64,000 nt of DNA. Source: Zea mays. Its lineage: Eukaryota > Streptophyta > Magnoliopsida > Poales > Poaceae. Positions 12,106-23,794 of the stretch are shown in pieces. Numbering within the stretch: the stretch's first letter is position 1; every line of letters starts with the position of its first letter. The translations under genes and the position numbers were made by a program. The stretch is from NCBI RefSeq assembly GCF_902167145.1, contig NC_050104.1:12422001-12486000 (forward strand), given 5' to 3'. Below the pieces are notes generated by a model. It made no database searches and had not been told where the DNA came from. It worked only from the letters and a program-made list of their open reading frames with translations.

Positions 12106-13284
12106 GCTTACACCTTTTTCCTAAATTGATTTTGGTGGTTAAATTGCCCAACACAAATAATTGGACTAACTAGTTTGCTCTACTCCATAAGTTTTACAGG
12201 TGCCAAAGGTTCACATTAAGCCAATAAAAAGACCAAGAAAGGGTTCAAACAAAGAGAGCAAAAGACATCCCAAAAGGCACCCTGGTCTGGCGCACCGGAC
12301 TGTCCAGTGTGCCACCGGACAGTGTCCGGTGCACCAGGGCACTCGACGCTGAACTCGCTACCTTCGAGAAAATGGGAGGCCGCTCCGCTATAATTCACCG
12401 GACTGTCCGGTGTCACACAGGACTGTCCGGTGTGCCAGCGGAGCAACGGCTACTTCGCGCGCAATGGTCGACTGCAACGCATTTAATGCGCGCCTGCGCG
12501 CGCAGAGGACAGAGCACGCATAGTTGGCGCACCGGACAGTCTACAGGACCTGTCCGGTGCACCACCGGACAGCCCAGAGGCCCCACAAGTCAGAGCTCCA
12601 ACGGTCTGCTGACATGGCTGGCGCACCGGACAGTGTCTGGTGGCGCATTAGACTGTTCGGTGCGCCATGCGACAACAGCCTACCAACGACCATATTTTGG
12701 TGGTTGGGACTATAAATATCCCAACCACCCCACATTCAATGACATCCAAGTTTTCCACCTTCAACACATTACAAGAGCTATAGCATTCAATTCTAGACAC
12801 TCCAAAGAGATCAAATCCTCTCCCAAGTTCGGAATCACTCCAAATCAAATAGTGACTAGAGAGAGCGACGTTTGTGTTCATTTGAGCTCTTGCGCTTGGA
12901 TCGCTTCTTTTCTTTCTCATTCTTCTTGTGATCAAACTCAATTGTAACCAAGGCAAGAGACACCAATTGTGTGGTGGTCCTTGCGGGAACTTTGGGTTCC
13001 GTTTGATTGAGAAGAGAAGCTCACTCGGTCTAAGTGACCGTTTGAGAGAGGGAAAGGGTTGAAAGAGACCTGGTCTTTGTGACCACCTCAACGGGGAGTA
13101 GGTTTGCAAGAACCGAACCTCGGTAAAACAAATCATCGTGTCTCGCTCTTTATTTGCTCATGATTTGTTTTGCGCCCTCTCTCTCGGACTCGTTTATATT
13201 TCTAACGCTAACCCGGTTTGTAGTTGTACTTAAGTTTATAAATTTCAGATTCGCCCTATTTACCCCCCCTCTAGGCTACTTTCA
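12106..13284 (+). repeat. E2 5' LTR, right part
   Basis: This is the remainder of the 5' LTR of E2; its first 14 bp are at 3149-3162, cut off by E1. It ends CTACTTTCA at 13284. It carries CACCGGAC/GTCCGGTG palindromes (about 12290-12670), several of them decayed. A TATA box at 12711-12718 lies in an inverted repeat (12699-12729), and near its end is the conserved CTATTTACCCCCCCTCTAGG-type block. Confidence 0.93.
12699..12729 (+). promoter_or_regulatory. E2 5' LTR TATA box in the loop of an inverted repeat
   Basis: Left arm GGTGGTTGGGA, loop CTATAAATA, right arm TCCCAACCACC: a perfect 11-bp inverted repeat around the TATA box. The 3' LTR copy (20601-20631) has one arm mismatch. In the E3/E4 family the innermost pair is G-C instead of A-T, so pairing is kept by a two-sided change. 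Confidence 0.7.
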
Positions 13285-13316
13285 ATTGGTATTCACCCCC
13301 CTAACCGCTCGAAGTG

Positions 13317-15946
13317 ATGTCGGGAGCATCCGCCAAGAGGGAGACCGGGACCGGCGAGAAACCTGCCACAAGCCATGGGAAGGCTCCATCCGGGGAGTCC
13401 ACCAACAAGGTGAAGGGATCCCCTTCACACAACAAGTCGGGTCGGAGCGGTGACAAGAAGAAGAAGATGAGGAAGGTGGTCTACTACGAGACCAACTCCT
13501 CGTCACCATCCACCTCCGGCTCTGACACGCCGTCCGTAACTTCTAAGCGCCATCAGCGCAAGAAGTTTAGTAAGATTCCCCTACGTTACCCTCGCATTTC
13601 CAAATGTACTCCTTTACTTTTCGTCCCATTAGGCAAACCACCTATGTTTGATGGTAAAGATTATAATATGTGGAGTGATAAAATGAGGCATCACCTAACC
13701 TCACTCCACACAAGCATTTGGGATGTTGTTGAAATTGGAGTACATGTACCATCACCGGGGATGAAGACTATGATTCGGACCAGGTCGCCCAAATCTGACA
13801 CTTCAACTCCCAAGCCACCGCTATACTCCTCGCCTCTCTAAGTCGAGAGGAGTATAACAAGGTGCAAGGATTAAAGAGCGCAAAGGAGATTTGGGACGTA
13901 CTCAAGACCGCACACGAAGGAGATGAGGTGACCAAAATCACCAAGCGGGAGACGATCGAGGGGGAGCTCGGTCGGTTCCGACTCAACCAAGGCGAGGACC
14001 CTCAAGCCATGTACAACTGCTTGAAGACCTTGGTAAACCAAGTGCGCAACCTCGGGAGCACCAAACGGGATGACCATGAGATGGTCAAGGTTATTCTAAG
14101 ATCCCTCGTTTTCCTTAACCCTACGCAAGTTCAATTAATTCGAGGCAATCCTAGATACACACTAATGTCTCCCGAGGAAGTGATAGGTAATTTTGTGAGC
14201 TTTGAGTTGATGATCAAAGGCTCAAAGAAAATCATCGAGCTAGATGGCCCCTCCACGCCCGAAGCACAACCGGTCGCATTCAAGGCGACAGAGGAGAAGA
14301 AGGAGGAGTCTACATCAAGTAGACAACCCATCGACGCCTCTAAGCTCGACAATGAGGAGATGGCGCTCATCATCAAGAGCTTCCGCCAAATCCTCAAGCA
14401 AAGGAAGGGAATAGATTACAAGCCCCGTTCCAAGAAGGTGTGCTACAAATGTGGTAAGCCCGGTCATTTCATCGCTAAATGTCCATTATCTAGTGATAGT
14501 GACAGGGGCGACGACAAGAAGGGCAAGAGGAGAGAAAAGAAGAGGTACCACAAGAAGAGGGGCGGTGATGCCCATGTGTGCCGCGAGTGGGACTCCGAGG
14601 AGAGCTCCTCTGACTCCTCATCCGACGAGGACGCCGCCAACATCGCCGTCAGCAAGGGCCTCCTCTTCCCCAACGTCGGCCACAAGTGCCTCATGGCAAA
14701 AGACGGCAAAAGGAAGAAGGTAAAATCAAAATCCTCCACTAAATATGAAACCTCTAGTGATGAGGATAATGCTAGTGATGAGGAGGGTAATTTGCGCATC
14801 CTTTTTGCCAACCTAAACATGCAACAAAAAGAAAAATTAAATGAACTAATTAGTGCTATTCATGAGAAGGATGAAATCTTGGACACCCAAGAGGACTTCC
14901 TAATTAAGGAAAATAAGAAGCATGTTAAGGTTAAAAATGCTTATGCTCTAGAAGTAGAAAAATGTGAAAAACTATCTAGTGAGCTAAGCACTTGCCATGA
15001 TGTTATTACCAACCTTAGAAATGAGAATGCTAGTTTAATTGCTAAGGTTAATTCAAATGTATGTGATGTTTCAATTCCCAATCTTAGAGATGATAATGTT
15101 AACTTGCTTGCTAAGATTGAAGAATTGAATGTCTCTCTTGCTAGCTTTAAGATTGAAAATGAAAAATTAATTGCTAAGGCAAAAGAATTAGATGTTTGCA
15201 ATGCTTCCATTTCCGATCTTAGAGATAACAATGATATTTTACGTGCTAAGATTGTTGAACTTAATTCTTGCAAACCCTCTACATCTACCATTGAGCATGT
15301 CACTATTTGCACTAGATGTAGAGATATTAACATTGATGCTATTCATGATCATATGGCCTTAATTAAACAACAAAATGATCATATAGCAAAATTAGATGCT
15401 AAAATTGCCGAGCATGACTTAGAAAATGAAAATTTTAAATTTGCTAGAAGCATGCTCTATAGTGGGAGACGCCCTGGCATCAAGGATGGCATTGGCTTCC
15501 AAAAGGGAGACAATGTCAAACTTAATGCCCCTCCTAAAAGATTATCTAACTTTGTTAAGGGCAAGGCTCCCATGCCTCAGGATAACGAGGGTTACATTTT
15601 GTACCCTGCCGGTTATCCCGAGAGCAAAATTAGGAGAATTCATTCTAGGAAGTCTCACTCTGGCCCTAATCATGCTTTTATGTATAAGGGTGAGACATCT
15701 AGCTCTAGGAAATCAACCCGTGCAAAATTGCCTAAGAAGAAAACTCCTGCTGCATCAAATGATCATAACATTTCATTTAAAACTTTTGATGCATCTTATG
15801 TTTTGACTAACAAATCTAGCAAGATAGTTGCCAAGTATGTTGGGGGCAAGCACAAGGGGTCAAAGACTTGTGTTTGGGTACCCAAAGTTCTTGTATCTAA
15901 TGTCAAAGGACCCAAAACCATTTGGGTACCTAAAATCAAGAACTAA
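13317..15946 (+). pseudogene. gag: E2 gag, frameshifted
   Basis: The gag frame begins with the ATG at 13317 (MSGASAKRETG). A one-base loss in a G run near 13757 shifts the frame, and an in-frame TGA near 13797 follows in the continuing frame. The remainder is open from 13862 to 15946. It holds the gag core, a CCHC zinc knuckle (CYKCGKPGHFIAKC, about 14440), a long coiled-coil-like region and the conserved end KTIWVPKIKN. By comparison with the intact gag of E4 the length would be about 880-900 residues. It is not expected to make functional Gag. Confidence 0.92.
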
Positions 15947-15959
15947 ACTTGTTTTGTAG

Positions 15960-18900
15960 GTTTATGCATCCGGGGGCTCAAGTTGGATCATCGATAGCGG
16001 GTGCACAAACCATATGACAGGGGAGAAGAAGATGTTCTCCTCCTATGAGAAAAACCAAGATCCCCAACGAGCTATCACATTCGAGGATGGAAATCAAGGT
16101 TTGGTCAAAGGATTGGGTAAAATTGCTATATCACCTGACCATTCCATTTCTAATGTTTTTCTTGTAGATTCTTTAGATTACAACTTGCTTTCAGTTTCGC
16201 AATTATGTAAAATGGGTTACAACTGTCTTTTTACGGATACAGGTGTTATTGTCTTTAGAAGAAGTGATGATTCAATAGCATTTAAGGGAGTGTTAGAGGG
16301 TCAGCTATACTTAGTAGATTTTGATAGAGCTGAACTCGACACTTGCTTAATTGCTAAGACTAACATGGGCTGGCTCTGGCATCGTCGACTAGCACATGTT
16401 GGAATGAAGAATCTTCACAAGCTTCTAAAGGGAGAACACATTTTGGGACTAACAAATGTTCATTTTGAGAAAGACAGGATTTGTAGCGCATGTCAGGCAG
16501 GGAAGCAAGTTGGTGTTCATCATTCACACAAGAACATCATGACGACTGACAGGCCACTCGAGCTCCTACACATGGACCTATTCGACCCGATTGCTTACAT
16601 CAGCATCGGCAGGAGTAAGTACTGTCTAGTTATTGTGGATGACTATTCTTGCTTCACTTGGGTGTTCTTTTTGCAGGAAAAATCTCATACCCAAGAAACC
16701 TTAAAGGGATTCTTGAGACGGGCTCAAAACGAGTTCGGCTTAAGGATCAAGAAAATAAGAAGCGACAACGGGACGAAGTTCAAGAACTCTCAAATTGAAG
16801 GCTTCCTTGAGGAGGAGGGCATCAAGCATGAGTTCTCTTCTCCCTACACGCTACAACAAAATGGTGTAGTGGAGAGGAAGAATCGAACTCTTCTGGACAT
16901 GGCAAGAACCATGCTTGATGAGTACAAAACTTCGGATCGGTTTTGGGCCGAGGCGATCAACACCGCTTGCTACGCCATCAACCGGTTGTATCTACACCGA
17001 ATCCTCAAGAAGACATCATACGAACTCCTAACCGGTAAAAGCCCAATGTTTCATATTTTAGAGTCTTTGGTAGCAAATGCTTTATTCTTATTAAAAGAGA
17101 TAGAAAATCTAAATTTGCTCCTAAGGTTGTAGAAGACTTTTTACTAGGATATGATTCAAACACAAGGGCATATAGAGTCTTTAACAAGTCCTCTGGGCTA
17201 GTTGAAGTTTCTTGTGACATTGTGTTTGATGAGACTAACGGCTCTCAGGTAGAGCAAGTTGATCTTGATGAATTAGGTGATGAAGAGGCTCCGTGCGTCG
17301 CGCTAAGGAACATGTCCATTGGGGATGTGTGTCCTAAGGAATCCGAAGAGCCACCACAAGCACAAGATCAACCATCTTCCTCCACACAAGCATCTCCACC
17401 AACTCAAGATGAGGATAAGGCTCAAAATGATGAAGGAGAAGATCAAGAAGTTGAGCCACCTCAAGAGGAGAGCAATGATCAAGGGGGAGATGCTCATGAT
17501 CAAGATGAGAAAGATGAACAAGTTCCAATGCCGCCACACCCAAGAGTCCACCAAGCAATCCAACGAGATCACCCCGTGAACACCATCCTCGGCGATATTC
17601 AAAAGGGGGTAACTACTCGATCTCGTGTTGCTCATTTTTGTGAACATTATTCTTTTGTTTCCTCTATTGAGCCACACAGGGTAGAGGAAGCACTACAAGA
17701 TTCGGATTGGGTGATGGCGATGCAAGAGGAGCTCAACAATTTCACTAGGAATGAAGTATTGCATTTAGTTCCACGTCCTAACCAAAATGTTGTAGGAACC
17801 AAGTGGGTTTTCCGCAACAAGCAAGATGAGCATGGTGTGGTGACAAGGAACAAAGCCCAACTTGTAGCCAAGGGGTATTCACAAGTCGAAGGTTTGGATT
17901 TCGGTGAAACATATGCACCCGTAGCTAGGCTAGAATCAATTTGCATTTTACTTGCCTATGCTACTTACCATGGCTTTAAGCTTTATCAAATGGACGTGAA
18001 AAGTGCCTTCCTCAATGGACCAATCAAGGAAGAGGTCTATGTTGAGCAACCTCCCGGCTTTGAAGATAGTGAGTATCCTAACCATGTGTATAAACTCTCT
18101 AAGGCGCTTTATGGGCTCAAGCAAGCCCCAAGAGCATGGTATGAATGCCTAAGAGATTTTCTTATCACTAATGGCTTCAAAGTCGGAAAGGCCAATCCTA
18201 CTTTATTTACTAAAACTCTTGACAATGATTTGTTTGTATGCCAAATTTATGTTGATGATATTATATTTGGGTCTACTAGTGAATCTACATGTGAGGAATT
18301 TAGTAGGATCATGACACAAAAATTCGAGATGTCGATGATGGGGGAGTTGAAGTACTTCTTAGGATTTCAAGTGAAGCAACTCCAAGAGGGCACCTTCATT
18401 AGCCAAACGAAGTATATGCAAGATTTTCTAAACAAGTTTGGGATGAAGGATGCCAAGCCCATCAAGACACCCATGGGAACTAATGGGCATCTCGACCTCA
18501 ACACGGGAGGTAAATCCATCGATCAAAAGGTATACCGGTCGATGATAGGCTCTTTACTCTATTTATGTGCATCTCGACCGGACATTATGCTTTTTGTATG
18601 CATGTGTGCAAGATTCCAAGCCGACCCTAAGGAAGCTCACCTTACGGCCGTAAAACGAATCTTGAGATATTTAGTTTACACTCCTAAGTTTGGGCTTTGG
18701 TATCCTCGGGGATCCACATTTGATTTGATTGGTTATTCGGATGTCGATTGGGCAGGGTGTAAAATTAATAGAAAGAGCACATCGGGGACTTGCCAGTTCT
18801 TGGGAAGATCCTTGGTGTCTTGGGCTTCAAAGAAGCAAAATTCCGTCGCTCTTTCTACCGCTGAAGCCGAGTATATTGCCGCAGGCCATTGTTGCGCGCA

Positions 18901-19201
18901 ATTACTTTGGATGAGGCAAACCCTTAGGGACTATGGTTACAAATTAACCAAAGTTCCTCTTCTATGTGATAATGAGAGTTCAATCCGCATGGCGGATAAT
19001 CCCGTTGAGCATAGCCGCACTAAACACATAGCCATTCGGTATCATTTTCTAAGGGATCACCAACAAAAGGGAGATATCGAGATTGCATATATTAACACCA
19101 AGGAACAATTAGCCGATATCTTTACCAAGCCACTAGATGAACAAGCTTTTAACAAACTTAGGCATGAGCTAAATATTCTTGATTCTCGGAATTTCTTTTG
19201 A
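15960..19201 (+). pseudogene. pol: E2 pol, one frameshift
   Basis: The pol frame opens at GTT 15960-15962, immediately after TAG 15957-15959. It encodes protease (DSG), pre-integrase motif ([16 protein letters not shown]), integrase, RT (YVDDIIFGS) and RNase H ([20 protein letters not shown]). A one-base deletion near 17040-17050 breaks it, the first frame ending at 17132. The second frame is open through to the stop at 19201. Conserved positions are also changed (DLFDP in place of the usual DLFGP, DNGTKF in place of DNGTEF), as expected after loss of selection. Confidence 0.93.
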
Positions 19202-20022
19202 TGTTTTGCACACATAGCTTATTATTATACCTTTTGATCATATCTCTTTCATGTGCTATGACTAATGTGTTTTCAAGTTTATTTCAAACCAAGTCATAGG
19301 TGTATTGAAAAAGAATTAGAGTCTTCGGCGAAGACAAAGGCTTCCACTCCACTCCATCAAATTACTTATCCTTCGCCGTCGCTCTGAGCAACTCTCCAAT
19401 TTTTGGTATAATCTTCACTCATATTTTGTTTGCCAAAGGAGGAGATAGTAGTTATAATAAGGGCTTATATTTCACTCAAGTATCCGTTTTTGGCGATTCA
19501 TGCCAAAGGGAGAGAAAGTATTAGCCCAACGCAAAAGGACTGCACCACCACCAATTTTCAAAAATTGAGTTAAGGAAAAGTCTTGAAATGATGAATTTTT
19601 CAATTGATATCTTATTATATTCAAAAGGGGGAGAAAGTAGCATTTTCAAAATTGGTATCTTAAAACCCTCTTGAACATTAAGAGGAGGATTTGATTAAGG
19701 GGGAGTTTTGTTTAAGTCAAAGGAAAAGCATTTGAAACAGGGGGAGAAAATTTCAAATCTTGTAAATGCTTCTCAAAATTTTATTCATTTACCTTTGACT
19801 ATTTACAAAAGGACTTTGAAAAGAATTTGCAAAAACAAAACGTGTGGTGCAAGCGTGGTCCAAAATGTTAAAAATAAAGAAACAATTCATGCATATCTTA
19901 TAAAAATATTTATTGGTTCAATTCTAAGTAACCTTTGCACTTACATTATGCAAACTAGTTCAATTATGCACTTCTATACTTGCTTTGGTTTGTGTTGGCA
20001 TCAATCACCAAAAAGGGGAGAT
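19202..20022 (+). other. E2 non-coding region with repeated polypurine tracts
   Basis: There is no supported gene between the pol stop and the 3' LTR. Purine tracts of the form GGGGGAG recur (for example near 19624, 19698 and 19738). The terminal tract at 20011-20022 touches the LTR. The sequence GTTGGCATCAATCACCAAAA just upstream is shared with E3 and E4. Confidence 0.8.
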
Positions 20023-21186
20023 TGAAAGGGAATTAGGCTTACACCTTTTTCCTAAATTGATTTTGGTGGTTGAATTGCCCAACACAAATAATTGGACTAA
20101 CTACTTTCTCTAGTCCATAAGTTTAACAGGTGCCAAAGGTTCATATTAAGCCAATAAAAAGACCAAGAAAGGGTTCAAACAAAGAGAGCAAAAGACATCC
20201 CAAAAGGCAACCTGGTCTGGCGCACCGGACTGTCCGATGTGCCACCGGACAGTGTCCGGTGCACCAGGGCACTCGGCGCTGAACTCGCTACCTTCGGGAA
20301 AATGGGAGGCCGCTCTGCTATAATTCACCGGACTATCCGGTGTGTCAGCGGAGCAACGACTACTTCGCGCGCAACGGTCGACTGCAACGTATTTAATGTG
20401 CGCCTGCGCGCACAGAGGACAGAGCACGCGCAGTTGGCGCACCGGACAGTCTACAGGACCTGTCCGGTGCACCACCGGACAGCCCAGAGGCCCCACAAGT
20501 CAGAGCTCCAACGGTCGAACCCCAACGGTCTGCTGACGTGGCTGGCGCACCGGACTGTCCGGTGCGCCATGCGACAGTAGCCTACCAACGGCCATATTTT
20601 GGTGGTTGGGACTATAAATATCCCAATCACCCCACATTCAACGGCATCCAAGTTTTCCACCTTCAACACATTACAAGAGCTATAGCATTCAATTCTAGAC
20701 ACTCCAAAGAGATCAAATCCTCTCCCAAGTCCGGAATCACTCCAAATCAAATAGTGACTAGAGAGAGCGACATTTGTGTTCATTTGAGCTCTTGCGCTTG
20801 GATCGCTTCTTTTCTTTCTCATTCTTCTTGTGATCAAACTCAATTGTAACCAAGGCAAGAGACACCAATTGTGTGGTGGTCCTTGCGGGAACTTTGTGTT
20901 CCGTTTGATTGAGAAGAGAAGCTCACTCGGTCTAAGTGACCGTTTGAGAGAGGGAAAGGGTTGAAAGAGACCTGGTCTTTGTGACCACCTCAACGGAGAG
21001 TAGGTTTGCAAGAACCGAACCTCGGTAAAACAAATCATCGTGTCTCGCTCTTTATTTGCTCACGATTTGTTTTGCGCCCTCTCTCTCGGACTCGTTTATA
21101 TTTCTAACGCTAACCTGGCTTGTAGTTGTGCTTAAGTTTATAAATTTCAGATTCGCCCTATTCACCCCCCCTCTAGGCTACTTTCA
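20023..21186 (+). repeat. E2 3' LTR
   Basis: LTR of 1164 bp, TGAAAGGG...CTTTCA, followed by the target duplication CTACC. It is more diverged from its 5' partner than the LTR pairs of E1, E3 and E4, with both substitutions and palindrome-array indels. This agrees with E2 being the older host of E1. Confidence 0.94.
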
Positions 21187-23733
21187 CTACCTTCACCGAG
21201 CAGACCTCCCGGCGCTCTTGCTTGCGGTGTCGAGCCGAAGCATTCGCCACTTGTTCGCCGTAGATCATGAAGCAGTTGTGGACCTCCGGGAACTCTTCTT
21301 CCTTGTCACCCCCTTCTTGTTGTTGCCTTAGTCCTTACCACCTTCTGCCGAGGGTCCATCCTTATTGAAGTAACGCTGGAGCATGTCGCACTCTTCAAGG
21401 GTGTGCTTGACGGGACCCCTGTGATAGGGGCACGACTCCTTGAGCATCTTGTCGAACACGTTAGCCCCTCCGGGAGGTTTCCGAGGATTCATGTGCTCGG
21501 CAGCAGCGACGAGATCCGCATCAACGGCGTTGCGTTTCGCTTGCGCCTTCTTCCTGGTCTTCTTCTTCGTGCCACGCTGGACGGACGCCTCGGGGACATC
21601 TTCCTTCTGTCTTCCCTGAGGCTGCTTGTCCTTCCGGAAGATGGCTTCGACCGCCTCCTGACCAAAGGTGAACTTGGTGGCTATGTCCATCAATTCGCTT
21701 GCCTTGGTGGGAGTCTTGCGTCCCAGTTTGCTCACCAGGTCCCGGCAAGTGGTGCCGGCGAGGAATGCCCCGATGACATCCGAGTCGGTGATGTTGGGCA
21801 ACTCGGTGCACTGCTTTGAAAACCGCCAGATGTACTCTTGCAGGGATTCCCCTGGCTGCTGATGGCAACTCTGGAGATCCCATGAGTTCCCAGGGCGCAC
21901 GTACGTACCTTGGAAATTTCCAGCGAAGGCCTTGACTAGGTCGTCCTAGCCGAAGATCTGCGCAGAAGGCAGATGCTCCAGCCAGGCCCGGGCAGCGTCG
22001 GAGAGGAAAAGGGGGAGGTTGCAGATGATGAGGTTGTCGTCGTCCGTCCCTCCCAACTGGCACGCCAGCCGGTAATCCGCGAGCCACAACTCCGGCCTCG
22101 TCTCCCCTTAGTACTTGGTAATGGTAGTCGGGGCTCGAAACTGGGCCGGGAACGACGCCCGTCGTATGGCCCGGCTGAAGACTCGCGGACCTAGTGGTTC
22201 GGGCGAGGGGCTCCGATCCTCCTCACTGTCATAGCGTCCCCCGCGCCTGGGGTGGTAGCCTCGGCGCACCTTCTCCTCGAGGTAGGCTCGACGGTCGCGG
22301 CGGTGTTGCTCGTCGCCGAGGCAATCCCGGGCTGCAGGTGTCCTGTCTCCTGTGTGCTCGGTGTGGACCGAGGCCTCGCACATGCGTCGAGAGGATGCTG
22401 CATGATGCTCCGAGGGGCCTCCTCGCCCTCGGGAGGCAGAGCTCTCGGCTCGTCGGACAACGACGTTTTCCAGGAGGTCCTTGAGTTCACCCTGGATACG
22501 TCGCCCCTCGGTGGTGGATGGCTCCGGCATTGTTCGAAGTAGCATCGCCGCTGCAGCTAGGTTCTGGTCGGCCCCGCTGAAGGCCGGGGGCAGCCCTGCC
22601 CTGGCATCGTCAATGATACGACGCTGGACGTCCCGGGCCCGATGACGCGCTCCTCCGGCGAGTGCTCGGCCTGCCCACTCCTGCTCGATGTTTTGTCGGA
22701 GCTGCACAAGTCGCCCTGTTTCTTCGTCGAGCTTGGCCTGCATCTCGCGGAGTTGCTCAAGCTGTGTGCCCTGACCCCCCGCAGGGACCCGGGCCACAGC
22801 TAGCTCCCGCGGGATCTCAACGCGAGACGCAGGCACAGGGGCGTCGTCATTTCCTGGCATGCCGAGGTGGTCGTCTTCGTCGTGATCCCCCTGATCGATG
22901 TGGAAACACTCGCGAGTTGGGTCGTAACCCTCGTCGTCGAGGCTGTGGCCATCGTCAGAGTAGCCGTAGAGGCAGTGGTCACATGCGGACATGAAGTCTC
23001 GCATGGCACTAGGATCACAAAGTCCGGAGAAATCCCAACTGAAGTCGGGGTCGTCCTCTTCCTCGGAACCCGCGGGTCCGGAGGTTGAGACGGCCGTCAG
23101 TCAGTCCCAAGTTGACCACATATGGTACCTCGGAAGGTCAGGATATGCTCTTGCGAAAGCGCTCACCGAAGTGGGGTCGCTTGGTGGATCGAAGCTGAAT
23201 CTAAAGGGAACAGGATGGAAAACCGATGGTACCTCCTGGTTGATGGACAATGGTGAAGTCGCATTAGGGATGGAATGTGTCGTTATCTCGGGTGCGAGCC
23301 TAATGCCCGACAAGTCCCTCGCAAGGGTGCTGGCGTCATCAGTCCGCTTGGGGTTGGCACGTTGCTGAGAAGCGACACCCGTTGTTGTCTCAGGTGCGAG
23401 GACAACACCCGACATGTCCCCAGCAGGGGTGCCGGCGCCGTCGACTCGCTCCGGTCCGACAGCCGACGAGGTGCTGCTTCGTGCCTGGCCACGGTTTCTG
23501 CATCTCCTCCTCCTCCGGCGAGGAGGGTGGTGGGGCAAACCCGGTTGCCCCTCTTCCGCCACGGGGAGATGTCGTCGTCGGGTTCGCCTCGGCCGGGCGA
23601 GCCGTCAACCGTCGTTGTTGTCGTGCTGCGGGGGGAGGAGTACCATGTCGTAGCTGCCGTCGGGGGACATGAACTCGAGACTCCCGAAGCGGAGCACCGT
23701 CCCGGGCTGAAGAGGCTGCTGAAGATTGTCCAT
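21187..23733 (-). pseudogene. gag: gypsy gag with several in-frame stops
   Basis: One minus-strand frame runs from about 23733 (MDNLQQPLQPG) to 21328. It is broken by stops at 23605-23607, 23101-23103, 22108-22110 and near 21946, then a stop at 21328 and a frameshift before the protease. Recognisable parts are an acidic/proline-rich N-terminus, an Arg-rich segment, and a retrotransposon gag core (RPELWLADYRLACQLGG, then LFLSDAARAWLEHLP, then GESLQEYIWRFSKQCTEL, then GAFLAGTTCRDLVSKLG). The lesions are mostly single-codon stops in an otherwise preserved frame. That suggests slow substitution decay rather than truncation. Confidence 0.88.
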
Positions 23734-23774
23734 CTGGAACTCAACGGGAAAGTATTTGTCAACACGCAGTAGGA

Positions 23775-23794
23775 CCCCTACCTGGCGCGTCAAC
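23775..23794 (-). other. gypsy primer-binding region
   Basis: On the minus strand the LTR end CCGACA is followed by GTTGACGCGCCAGGTAGGGG, the position of the tRNA primer site. I recall similar sequences in other maize gypsy elements, but I did not assign a tRNA. Confidence 0.5.

Larger units (their letters stand above)
3149..21186 (+). mobile_element. Sirevirus (Ty1/copia) E2, Opie/Ji-related, interrupted by E1
   Basis: The element begins TGAAAGGGAATTAG at 3149, is interrupted at 3162 by E1, and resumes at 12106. It ends GGCTACTTTCA at 21186. A perfect 5-bp target duplication CTACC flanks it (3144-3148 and 21187-21191), inside a gypsy gag-pol. The order 5' LTR, gag, protease-integrase-RT-RNase H, PPT-rich non-coding stretch, 3' LTR is that of a plus-strand Copia element. 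gag has a frameshift and a stop, and pol has a frameshift, so it is not autonomous. With E1 removed it is about 9.1 kb, normal for a Sirevirus without an envelope gene. Confidence 0.95.
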
